From contig SLFV01000426.1 of the NCBI GenBank assembly GCA_007124075.1, positions 1-11,706 of the forward strand: a DNA stretch of 11,706 bases. Direction: 5' to 3'. Below the pieces are notes generated by a model. The model saw only the letters and a program-made list of their open reading frames with translations, had not been told where the DNA came from and did no database searches. Below, one piece after another: positions 5,035 through 11,706 of the stretch. The number at the start of each line of letters is the position of its first letter. Position 1 is the first letter of the stretch. The stretch comes from Roseimaritima sp. (lineage in GTDB: Bacteria; Planctomycetota; Planctomycetia; Pirellulales; Pirellulaceae). The position numbers and the translations under genes are program-made.

Positions 5035-5070
5035 GCACGGGTCACGGAATTGGGTATAATCCAGCCGTGC
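5035..5070 (+). promoter_or_regulatory. Candidate recA promoter region with inverted repeat
   Basis: A perfect TATAAT lies at 5055-5060, about 110 bp before the recA start; no good -35 is seen 16-18 bp upstream. The element lies inside an inverted repeat, GCACGG (5035-5040) and CCGTGC (5065-5070), which could be an operator. I saw no LexA-type box of the GAAC-N4-GTTC or CTGT-N8-ACAG kind in the upstream region. Confidence 0.38.
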
Positions 5071-5170
5071 GGTAATTTGAAATGGCCAAATGCTTTCGCA
5101 CGTCGAGGTCTTCAGGCGTTTGCATTGGGTTCATGGACAGCGAAGCTCAGCTCAATAAGGAATGAAGAAA

Positions 5171-6325
5171 ATGGTGAAAAAAACATCGTCAAGTGGCAAC
5201 TCAACTGCGGCCAAGAAAACAAAAACGGAAAAAGTCGATCCTGCTTTGAATGCGGTCCTCAAGCTTGAACCGGGTTTGAAGACGACGCTGCAGCAGATTG
5301 ATAAAACGTTTGGAGCTGGTGCGATTATGCCACTAGGGGCATCGACCAACTTGGTCATCGAGGGGATTCCCAGTGGTTCCTTAAGCCTGGACATTGCCTT
5401 GGGGGGCCAGGGGCTGCCTCGTGGTCGGATCATCGAAATTTTTGGTCCGGAATCGAGTGGTAAGACGACGTTGGCGCTACACGTATGTGCCGAGGCGCAA
5501 AAGCTGGGTGGGATTGCCGCAATCATTGATGCGGAACATGCATTTGACCCCAGTTGGGCAAAGAAACTGGGGGTTGAACTGGACACGCTGCTGGTTAGTC
5601 AGCCCAGCAGTGGTGAAGAAGGGATGCAAATCTGCGAGATGTTGGTCAAGAGCAATGCGGTTGATGTTATCGTGATCGACTCGGTTGCCGCCTTGGTTCC
5701 GAAGAAAGAACTGGATGGCGAAATCGGTGACAGCCATGTCGGCCTGCAGGCGCGATTGATGAGTCAATCGATGCGAAAACTGACCGGAGTCATTGCGAAA
5801 AGCAAGTGTGTCGTGATTTTCATAAACCAAATTCGCGAGAAAGTCGGGGTCACCTTCGGCAGTCCCGAAACGACCCCCGGAGGGCGTGCGTTAAAGTTCT
5901 ATTGTTCGTGCCGCATTGACGTGCGGCGGATCGCGGCTTTGAAAGATGGCGAGGAACAGGTGGGACAGCGGGTCAAGGCGAAGATCGTTAAGAACAAAGT
6001 GGCGCCGCCGTTTCGTGTAGCCGAGTTTGACATGATGCATTCCAATGGAATTAGCTACGAGGGCGACATCCTAGACCTAGCAGTAACCCACAAAATCGTT
6101 TCGCGCAGCGGTGCCTGGTTCAAGTTAGGGGAAACTTATCTGGGCCAGGGAAAGGAAAAAGCACGTAATTTTCTTTTGGAAAATCCAGACGTGTGTGAAT
6201 CTATCAAGCAGCAGGTTTTAGAAGCGGGAGGCTATTGCGGTGCTGTGGAATCGGAGTCGGGAGACAATCCTGTCAATGGCGACGAGGCATTGGCCTTGGC
6301 CGATGATGCAGTCTCTGACAGTTGA
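5171..6325 (+). CDS. recA: RecA recombinase
   Basis: RecA forms filaments on single-stranded DNA, uses ATP and pairs homologous strands during recombination and repair. In the 384-residue protein from 5171, Walker A is GPESSGKTT (residues 92-100), Walker B is VIVIDS (166-171), loop L1 follows in the [15 protein letters not shown] region, and loop L2 carries [10 protein letters not shown] (about 229-238). The C-terminal domain ends in an acidic tail rich in Asp and Glu. The N-terminus has a Lys/Ser/Thr-rich extension of about 25 residues before the usual helix. I chose ATG 5171 because AAGGA (5157-5161) lies 9 nt before it, whereas it abuts the ATG at 5162. It is single-copy here, divergent from tRNA-Val and convergent with the BBP7 gene. 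Confidence 0.97.
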   Translation: MVKKTSSSGNSTAAKKTKTEKVDPALNAVLKLEPGLKTTLQQIDKTFGAGAIMPLGASTNLVIEGIPSGSLSLDIALGGQGLPRGRIIEIFGPESSGKTTLALHVCAEAQKLGGIAAIIDAEHAFDPSWAKKLGVELDTLLVSQPSSGEEGMQICEMLVKSNAVDVIVIDSVAALVPKKELDGEIGDSHVGLQARLMSQSMRKLTGVIAKSKCVVIFINQIREKVGVTFGSPETTPGGRALKFYCSCRIDVRRIAALKDGEEQVGQRVKAKIVKNKVAPPFRVAEFDMMHSNGISYEGDILDLAVTHKIVSRSGAWFKLGETYLGQGKEKARNFLLENPDVCESIKQQVLEAGGYCGAVESESGDNPVNGDEALALADDAVSDS

Positions 6326-6334
6326 GTCCTAATT

Positions 6335-6348
6335 CGACATGCATGTCG
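6335..6348. repeat. 14-bp perfect palindrome after recA
   Basis: CGACATGCATGTCG is fully self-complementary and lies 9 nt after the recA stop. It could form a short hairpin (5-bp stem, TGCA loop) without a T-run, or bind a dimeric protein. It lies in the 115-bp gap between two convergent genes. Confidence 0.45.
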
Positions 6349-6391
6349 TTAAGGCTTCATGGCCGATCTGGCATCTCTGAGGAGACAGACG

Positions 6392-6411
6392 AAAAAGGGA
6401 ATCACCCCCTT
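6392..6411 (-). terminator. Possible terminator of the BBP7 gene
   Basis: On the minus strand AAGGG pairs with CCCTT around a 7-nt loop and runs into TTTTT. It lies about 30 nt past the stop of the barrel gene. The stem is short, so confidence is moderate. Confidence 0.42.
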
Positions 6412-6440
6412 GACCCGGCGGTCGAGTGGTGGGGGGAGCA

Positions 6441-7658
6441 TCAGAACGTTAGCTCTGCACCGAAGACGAAGCCGTGGAAGAAGACGTTATCGCCCACGTC
6501 TGGCCTTGAGCCTAGTGCGGGGGTAACGACTGGTGTCAATTGATCAGGGGCAGTCCCTACGTTGACGAGGTACCAAAATTCGTAACCTGCACGTGCCGCC
6601 AAAGCGTGACCGAGTCGGTATTGCATGGTCGCGCCGAATTCTAAGATGCCTGAAACATCGGTTGAATTTCCTCGGTTGGCCACCGTTAACGTACCACCCC
6701 CAGCGTCGTTGCCGATCAACATGTCTGATTCGGCAAGATTGATGAACAGACCGCCACGTGCGCGAATCATGCTCCAAACTTGGCGGCCCATTGGGTATCC
6801 CATATCCAGGCCCAGGTGGCCTCCGATCATTTTATTCCTAACTTGACTTCTCAGCGACCCTGTTGTGGCGGCCCCCGGAGGAGCGGCCGCATTGATGGCT
6901 TGATAGTGAAACCGATCATCAAAGTCGATATACCTCAGACCGATCAATGTACGGATGACATCCCAGCCGCGGAACGTACGGTTTAGTTCACCGCTGTGGA
7001 ATCGCGATGCGTGGGTTTGCCGCTGGAAGGTCGCATTGTCGAAAACGTCTAGCGCATTTGGACCGATTCCCGGACCTGCGACCAAGGAGGTGTTCAGGCC
7101 GAACGCGGGGTCGGGATTGGTGAAACGTTGATTTGCTTGTGACCACTCCGGCACGCCAGTGTAGACCAGTTCGTAACCTTCAGAACAATCGATGTAGCGT
7201 CCAAGCGTGAACCGTCCACCCCACTCGTAATTGAAATTTCCTAACGCGAATTTGGGGGTCAGGCTAAAACCCGAGTTCGTGCGTCGCCGCATCATCAATG
7301 TTTCGGCGGACGCATAGATACTCGGTTCGCAACCGCCAAAGCAGTGCGAGTGGATACCACCAATGGCGGCGTTCCCCCCCATGGCTGGTTGATCCATCTC
7401 ATGCTGCTGCATTGCGCGCGACATCGTTGGTCCGGAAATCGGTTGTTTTGTTTGGGCGTCAAACATCGGAACCGGTTTTCCCGTAGCCTTGTCGACCGTT
7501 TCCACAATCTGTTCGCCCGGTGCCAACGAGATACCATTTAGATCGGGCGTTGTCGCAGTTGTCTGCCCAGACACCCTGGGACTAACGTTCCAGCTTGCAC
7601 CTGCAACGGTTGCGATCAACAGGCTGCGAACCGTGTTGGTCCAAATGGCTTTGTACAT
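6441..7658 (-). CDS. BBP7-family outer-membrane beta-barrel protein
   Basis: The 405-residue product begins with a signal-peptide-like stretch (basic MYKAIWTNTVRS, then LLIATVAGAS). A low-complexity linker follows, then from about residue 112 a barrel domain starting IYASAETLMMRR. It ends with VFFHGFVFGAELTF, whose alternating strand and terminal Phe are typical of outer-membrane barrels. The opening YAsaetLmmrR and the closing strand fit the BBP7 (beta-barrel protein 7) family of planctomycetes, whose function is largely unknown. ATG 7658 is preferred over the longer ORF from 7802 because GAGGA lies 6 nt upstream and a signal peptide follows. The gene lies 104 nt after the pilus-domain gene on the same strand and may be co-transcribed with it. 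Porin or adhesin roles are possible but unproven. Confidence 0.87.
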   Translation of the reverse strand: MYKAIWTNTVRSLLIATVAGASWNVSPRVSGQTTATTPDLNGISLAPGEQIVETVDKATGKPVPMFDAQTKQPISGPTMSRAMQQHEMDQPAMGGNAAIGGIHSHCFGGCEPSIYASAETLMMRRRTNSGFSLTPKFALGNFNYEWGGRFTLGRYIDCSEGYELVYTGVPEWSQANQRFTNPDPAFGLNTSLVAGPGIGPNALDVFDNATFQRQTHASRFHSGELNRTFRGWDVIRTLIGLRYIDFDDRFHYQAINAAAPPGAATTGSLRSQVRNKMIGGHLGLDMGYPMGRQVWSMIRARGGLFINLAESDMLIGNDAGGGTLTVANRGNSTDVSGILEFGATMQYRLGHALAARAGYEFWYLVNVGTAPDQLTPVVTPALGSRPDVGDNVFFHGFVFGAELTF

Positions 7659-7762
7659 TGTCAATCCTCTTAACAAAATAGCCCAGATCATCATGACTGC
7701 GGGACGATGCCGCGATGGGAACAAACTGGAGAGCGGGATTCGGAAATTGAAGTTGCGATTGG

Positions 7763-9379
7763 TTACGGTGCTCTTAGCTGATCGATCACCGGGACTAAAC
7801 ACGCCTGCCTAACGAGCCTCAAGACATTACGAGCTTGCTCGTTATTCACAGCCATGCCTTGCAGAACGAGTTTCTCCTGATGCACCACGACCTGGACCTG
7901 ACTTGTCGGAAACGAGGTGGCGATCACCTTTGTCAGTCGATCAGCCGTCGACTGGAGACCGGACTGTTGGTGCCCGACATCAGCGGTGACCTTGACCGCA
8001 TAGATGTGCGGCTGGACTTTGCCCTCGGATTCCAGCCAGACCGCTAGTTTGGCGTCTCCTTGGTGTTGACCAACGACACGTAATTCATGACCGGAAATCG
8101 CAATGACTTGGCAAATGGCATCGTTGTCGATTGCAAACGACTGGATAGGGCGTTCCGAACGCACGGCCTGGACCCGTGCTGGCGCGACACGAACGGTTGC
8201 ATCCCCGACGGCCTCCGTGTCGAAAACGCCCCCGATAGGACTTGCTGTTCCAACAACCGGTTCGCTGTACTCGATCGTTGCGGGCGTGTCACTGTGGCTA
8301 ACGTCCGCCTTTTGATGTTGCGGCGAGCCCTGGTCTTGCCCCATTTCGATCTGTTTGACCGGTTCACGAGCATCCAGAACAACTCCTCGCGCTGGAGCGA
8401 CTAGTTCCGCAGTCAAATCAAGTTTCACGTTGGCCCCCACAACTACCGGGGGAACATCGAAACCTGCGTGAACATTCTCAACAGAATCAAGCGGGCGTTC
8501 GTCCCCAGCGACCGTGGACTCGTGATCGACTGGTCGCTCACCGGATTTGCTCGCCCCCGTCAACCGTCGACTGGGGGACGCATCCGGGGGCAACTCCTCC
8601 GTAGACGGATCGAAGGCTGTGGCAAGTTCATTGTCACGGATAACCCCTGGAACGGACGAGTGAGCATCCAGTTCCTTCAACTCCGTGACGTTGCCTGGTT
8701 GTAAAAGATGGCTTGCAGGAACCTTCGCAGGTCGGTCGACATCGTCCAAATCCACAGGCTGCGGCAACCCCGTCATCGAAGCAGAATCCACATCTGTCAG
8801 ATCAATCCCGATATCCGACATGATGAAGGATGCTTCCCCATGATGGCTTTGATCCGGCCCACCGTCGGAAAAGCTGAAGGAAATCGAGCCCGGAGTTTCT
8901 ATCCGTTCTTCGCTGGGGACCAACCTTCGGGAATCCGCAACATTCACGCTAGAGGCCTCGCTGTTGCCTTTCGCCGACGGCGCGCCAACTTGCCCCTGTT
9001 CCCCTGGTTGTTCGTGGGCAGCAGTAGGCAAGGTGACTTCAACGTTCTGCTGTGGCAGTGATAAAGGAACCAGGCGCATCCCGCTACGAGGCCCGTCGAG
9101 GGTCGCCTCGGCAACGTTCTGACCAGACACAAGCGTAATTGCGGGATGCAATGGTTGACAAAAAGGATTCTTGGTTACCCCGTTGATACGCCTGTCGGAG
9201 ACCGTATCAGCTTGCAGGCTGCCGATTTGCACTGGCAACGGCGGCAACAACTCCAATGCGATTGTGTTGGGATGATCCGCATGCAACGTGCCTGGGATCA
9301 CACCGGCTAGCAGGATAGCGTGCAGAGAAACCTGCCGACGATTGCGTCGGAGCGATCGCGTTCGTTTGCGTTGTAGCAT
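7763..9379 (-). CDS. Secreted protein with C-terminal pilus-formation (T2SS/T3SS pil_N-like) domain
   Basis: The 538-residue product starts MLQRKRTRSLRRNRRQ then LHAILLAGVIPGTLHA, a basic n-region and hydrophobic core typical of a signal peptide. Residues about 60-390 are low-complexity, rich in Pro, Ser, Asp, Glu and Val. Residues about 394-467 (RSERPIQSFAIDNDAICQV, ISGHELRVVG, GDAKLAVW) fit the pilus-formation N-terminal domain found before secretins (CpaC/RcpA type). The last 70 residues (LTKVIATSFPTSQVQVVVHQ, LVLQGMAVNNEQARNVLRLV) resemble a BON/secretin-N-like fold. No secretin barrel follows. Start 9379 is chosen because AAGGA lies 6 nt upstream. I infer a periplasmic or envelope role with the adjacent barrel gene. 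Confidence 0.72.
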   Translation of the reverse strand: MLQRKRTRSLRRNRRQVSLHAILLAGVIPGTLHADHPNTIALELLPPLPVQIGSLQADTVSDRRINGVTKNPFCQPLHPAITLVSGQNVAEATLDGPRSGMRLVPLSLPQQNVEVTLPTAAHEQPGEQGQVGAPSAKGNSEASSVNVADSRRLVPSEERIETPGSISFSFSDGGPDQSHHGEASFIMSDIGIDLTDVDSASMTGLPQPVDLDDVDRPAKVPASHLLQPGNVTELKELDAHSSVPGVIRDNELATAFDPSTEELPPDASPSRRLTGASKSGERPVDHESTVAGDERPLDSVENVHAGFDVPPVVVGANVKLDLTAELVAPARGVVLDAREPVKQIEMGQDQGSPQHQKADVSHSDTPATIEYSEPVVGTASPIGGVFDTEAVGDATVRVAPARVQAVRSERPIQSFAIDNDAICQVIAISGHELRVVGQHQGDAKLAVWLESEGKVQPHIYAVKVTADVGHQQSGLQSTADRLTKVIATSFPTSQVQVVVHQEKLVLQGMAVNNEQARNVLRLVRQACLVPVIDQLRAP

Positions 9380-9537
9380 GCCACATCCTTGGCCTAACAT
9401 ACCCATTACTAGAATGCACCCCCCTTGGCACACCTCAATTCGAACCAGTAGTATCGATTAGATCACTGGCCCGTGTTAGATATCGGAATCGTTCTGGCCA
9501 AGCATTAACGATTTTAGCGAAGCTGCCAATAAAGCGG

Positions 9538-10329
9538 CTAGCACTGTTTCTGACGCCTTGACTCGAACGCCAGTAGGGCGGCGGCGACCGATACATTTAG
9601 GCTATCCACATTTCCTAGCATAGGGATCGAAACCGCTTCGGTTTGCCAGTTTTCGCGCAGGCCAGTCGCTTCCGCGCCGACGATCAGGGCCACTGCTCCC
9701 GTTAAATCGGCCGTCCAAAAATCGCGCGGCGCGTCAACCCGAGCAGCGAAGCAGCGGTAGCGGTTGCGGGCTAGCCAAGCTTGGATTTCCGCTGCGGTGT
9801 AAGCACCACATTGGAGGGCAAAAAGCGCACCCAAGCTAGCGCGAATCACGTTAGGGTGAAACCGATCGGTACCACACTCGCAACACACCACGGCATCTAC
9901 CCCTGCCGCGTCAGCCGAACGGAAAATCGCCCCAAGGTTGCCTGGCTTTTCAATCCTATCCGCCACCAATACGATCCCATCGGCAGGCAGTGCAGAATCC
10001 AACAAGGTCTCTGCGGGCGTCGCAAAAACCCCTACCATGCCCTCGTTGCGCTGGCCATAGGCTATCTTTACGAAAGCGTCTGGCCCCACCAGCGTCAGGC
10101 GGTCGGCCTTGCGAGCGTTGCCTACTGCTTGCGAACCGTCGGCCATGAAGTTGGCATACCGATCCGCCACGACGAACAATTCCAGCAACCGAAAACTGGA
10201 CGCCAAAGCACGACTGATTTCACGCTGCCCATCGACCACAAACTGCCCTTGTTGTCGGCGGTAACGCCCTTGCCGCAATTTAGCAACGTGACGCAGACGG
10301 GGGTTGGTGCGACTGGTCAGGATATCCAT
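9538..10329 (-). CDS. SpoU/TrmH-family RNA 2'-O-methyltransferase
   Basis: SpoU-family enzymes methylate the 2'-OH of a ribose in rRNA or tRNA with S-adenosylmethionine, using a C-terminal trefoil knot. The 263-residue protein has an N-terminal substrate-binding region (about 5-95) and the three family motifs: EKPGNLGAIFRSADAAG (127-143, with N131 and R137), LIVGAEATGL (215-224) and IPMLGNVDSLNVSVAAALLAFE without its last residue (235-255). The motifs are intact and the length is normal. The target nucleotide cannot be told from sequence. It starts 15 nt after the stop of glucose-6-phosphate dehydrogenase, so the two are probably co-transcribed, although a clear ribosome binding site is lacking. 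Confidence 0.93.
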   Translation of the reverse strand: MDILTSRTNPRLRHVAKLRQGRYRRQQGQFVVDGQREISRALASSFRLLELFVVADRYANFMADGSQAVGNARKADRLTLVGPDAFVKIAYGQRNEGMVGVFATPAETLLDSALPADGIVLVADRIEKPGNLGAIFRSADAAGVDAVVCCECGTDRFHPNVIRASLGALFALQCGAYTAAEIQAWLARNRYRCFAARVDAPRDFWTADLTGAVALIVGAEATGLRENWQTEAVSIPMLGNVDSLNVSVAAALLAFESRRQKQC

Positions 10330-10344
10330 TGCCGGGTAATCAAC

Positions 10345-11706
10345 CTATCCCTTCAAGATTGGACAAACGTCAAACCATTCCCTTCCCTGCGTTTGCATCC
10401 ATTGACTGCAATGCGTGGGGCCCCACTGTCCGATCGGGTATGCCTGCAGCGGAGGCGCGGCGGGGCTGGACCAGGCTGCCAGAATTGGGTCAATGATCCC
10501 CCAGGCCAATTCCACCTCGTCACCGCGTGCAAACAGGCTGGCGTCACCATTCATTGCATCTAACAGCAATCGCTGATAGGCATCCGGCATGGATTCATTA
10601 CCATTGGCTTGCTGGAAGCGGAAATCCAAGCAACTAAGTTTGGTCTTCAGTTCCGTATCGGGCACCTTGGATTGAAAGTGCAACTGGATTCCCTCGGCAG
10701 GTTGGACCTGGATCACTAATTGATTCGCCGTTGGGACACGGGTTTTCGAGCCCAGCAACAGATGTGGTGCTTCGCGAAACTGGATCACAATCTGCGTCGT
10801 CCGGCACGACATTGCCTTGCCGCTCCGCAGATAGAAGGGAACGCCCTGCCAGCGCCAATTGTCAATATGCAGTTTTACCGCTGCGAACGTAGCGGTTGGA
10901 CTGCCTGCAGGAACACCTTCCTCCTGCAGATAGCCATCGTATTGGCCACGAACGGTTTCGGCGGCAAAATCCCCGCCTACCTTGGGGCGGACGCTATGCA
11001 ACACCTTTACCTTTTCGTCGCGAATTAAATCCGCGTCAAAACGAGCTGGCGGTTCCATGGCGGTGATCATCAGCAATTGCAGCAAATGGTTCTGAAACAT
11101 ATCCCGCAAAATGCCGGACGAATCGTAATAACCAGCACGGCGACCAACCGACACCTCTTCGGCGACGGTAATCTGAACATGGTCGATATAATTATGATTC
11201 CAGAGCGGTTCGAAAATGCTGTTGGCGAAACGCAAGACAAACAGGTTTTGAACTGTCTCTTTGCCCAGATAGTGATCGATTCGGTAGACCTGGTTTTCAT
11301 GGAAGGCTTTGTGAATCGAGCCGTTCAGTTGAGTTGCAGATGTCAAATCCGTCCCGAACGGTTTTTCGATGATCACGATCCGCCTTCCATTGTGCTCTTG
11401 GTTCAAGCCCGCTGCGCCAAGCTGTTCCACCGCCAGCGGATAAAGCTGAGGTTTGATCGACAGATAATACGTGCGATCGACCGATTCGGAATTTTCAATT
11501 TCGGCGAGTAGTTTCGCGAGCGCTTCGAAGTCCGCCGTTGTTCCGATGTCTCCGGGATGGTAGAAAATCTGCTGGCTGAAGATTTCCCAATCCTTTCGTT
11601 TGAACTCCTGCCCCAAAAACTTTTCTGTCGATTCCGCAAGCATTTCCCGCCACTGTTGATGCTGGAACGGACTGCGCGAAACGCCTACGATTCGCGTATC
11701 GGGTGG
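10345..11706 (-). CDS. zwf: Glucose-6-phosphate dehydrogenase, N-terminus beyond the window
   Basis: This enzyme oxidises glucose 6-phosphate to 6-phosphogluconolactone with NADP (or NAD), the entry to the oxidative pentose phosphate and Entner-Doudoroff pathways, in the cytoplasm. The frame is open to the right edge, giving 453 residues. It starts DTRIVGVSRSPFQHQQWRE, equivalent to about residue 40 of the family, so roughly 40-50 residues with the Rossmann GxxGDL motif are missing from view. Visible motifs are EKPFGTD, the active-site RIDHYLGKE with its catalytic His, the MFQNHLLQLL helix and PFYLRSGKAM. No frame breaks are seen. The in-frame ATG at 11643 is internal to the protein, not the start. 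Confidence 0.96.
   Translation of the reverse strand, partial: PPDTRIVGVSRSPFQHQQWREMLAESTEKFLGQEFKRKDWEIFSQQIFYHPGDIGTTADFEALAKLLAEIENSESVDRTYYLSIKPQLYPLAVEQLGAAGLNQEHNGRRIVIIEKPFGTDLTSATQLNGSIHKAFHENQVYRIDHYLGKETVQNLFVLRFANSIFEPLWNHNYIDHVQITVAEEVSVGRRAGYYDSSGILRDMFQNHLLQLLMITAMEPPARFDADLIRDEKVKVLHSVRPKVGGDFAAETVRGQYDGYLQEEGVPAGSPTATFAAVKLHIDNWRWQGVPFYLRSGKAMSCRTTQIVIQFREAPHLLLGSKTRVPTANQLVIQVQPAEGIQLHFQSKVPDTELKTKLSCLDFRFQQANGNESMPDAYQRLLLDAMNGDASLFARGDEVELAWGIIDPILAAWSSPAAPPLQAYPIGQWGPTHCSQWMQTQGREWFDVCPILKG

Noticed and set aside
9781..10563. 260-codon plus-strand ORF
   Set aside because: It is antisense to the SpoU methyltransferase and the end of glucose-6-phosphate dehydrogenase, both confirmed by motifs.
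1..11706. CRISPR array
   Set aside because: No regularly spaced direct repeats of the right length were seen.

Overview
The window looks like a planctomycete chromosome segment, probably Pirellulaceae (Rhodopirellula-like). The basis is recognition, not a search. One gene is a BBP7-type beta-barrel protein and one is a DUF1580 protein, both families concentrated in Planctomycetota, and a degraded integrase remnant resembles planctomycete integrases.

Left part (about 1-4740), accessory DNA. The N-terminus of an ISAs1-family transposase runs off the left edge on the minus strand. Next come a promoter-like sequence and three consecutive hairpins, the last a perfect 17-bp stem. A decayed tyrosine-recombinase C-terminus follows (minus strand, stop codons and frameshifts), then an intact DUF1580 helix-turn-helix gene, about 670 bp without a convincing gene, an unrecognised 407-residue gene with an in-frame EDK repeat, and an apparently intact tyrosine integrase. 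The integrase starts 143 bp from the 3' end of a tRNA-Val(GAC). That is the usual layout of an element inserted at a tRNA 3' end. The second recombination module (DUF1580 plus dead integrase) suggests successive or nested insertions.

Right part (about 4741-11706), ordinary chromosome. tRNA-Val has its own promoter on the minus strand. recA is divergent from it on the plus strand. Facing recA is a minus-strand pair encoding envelope proteins: a long secreted protein whose C-terminus resembles the pilus-formation N-terminal domain of secretin-associated proteins but which has no secretin, followed by the BBP7 outer-membrane barrel. Last is a second minus-strand pair, glucose-6-phosphate dehydrogenase (N-terminus beyond the window) followed 15 nt later by a SpoU/TrmH-type 2'-O-methyltransferase.

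Four starts were moved inward from the longest ORF because a Shine-Dalgarno sequence fits an internal ATG better: integrase (4597), recA (5171), BBP7 protein (7658) and the pilus-domain protein (9379). No CRISPR array and no rRNA were seen. The least explained parts are the hairpin cluster at 335-444, the unknown cargo gene at 2040-3263, and the secretin-less pilus-domain/BBP7 pair.
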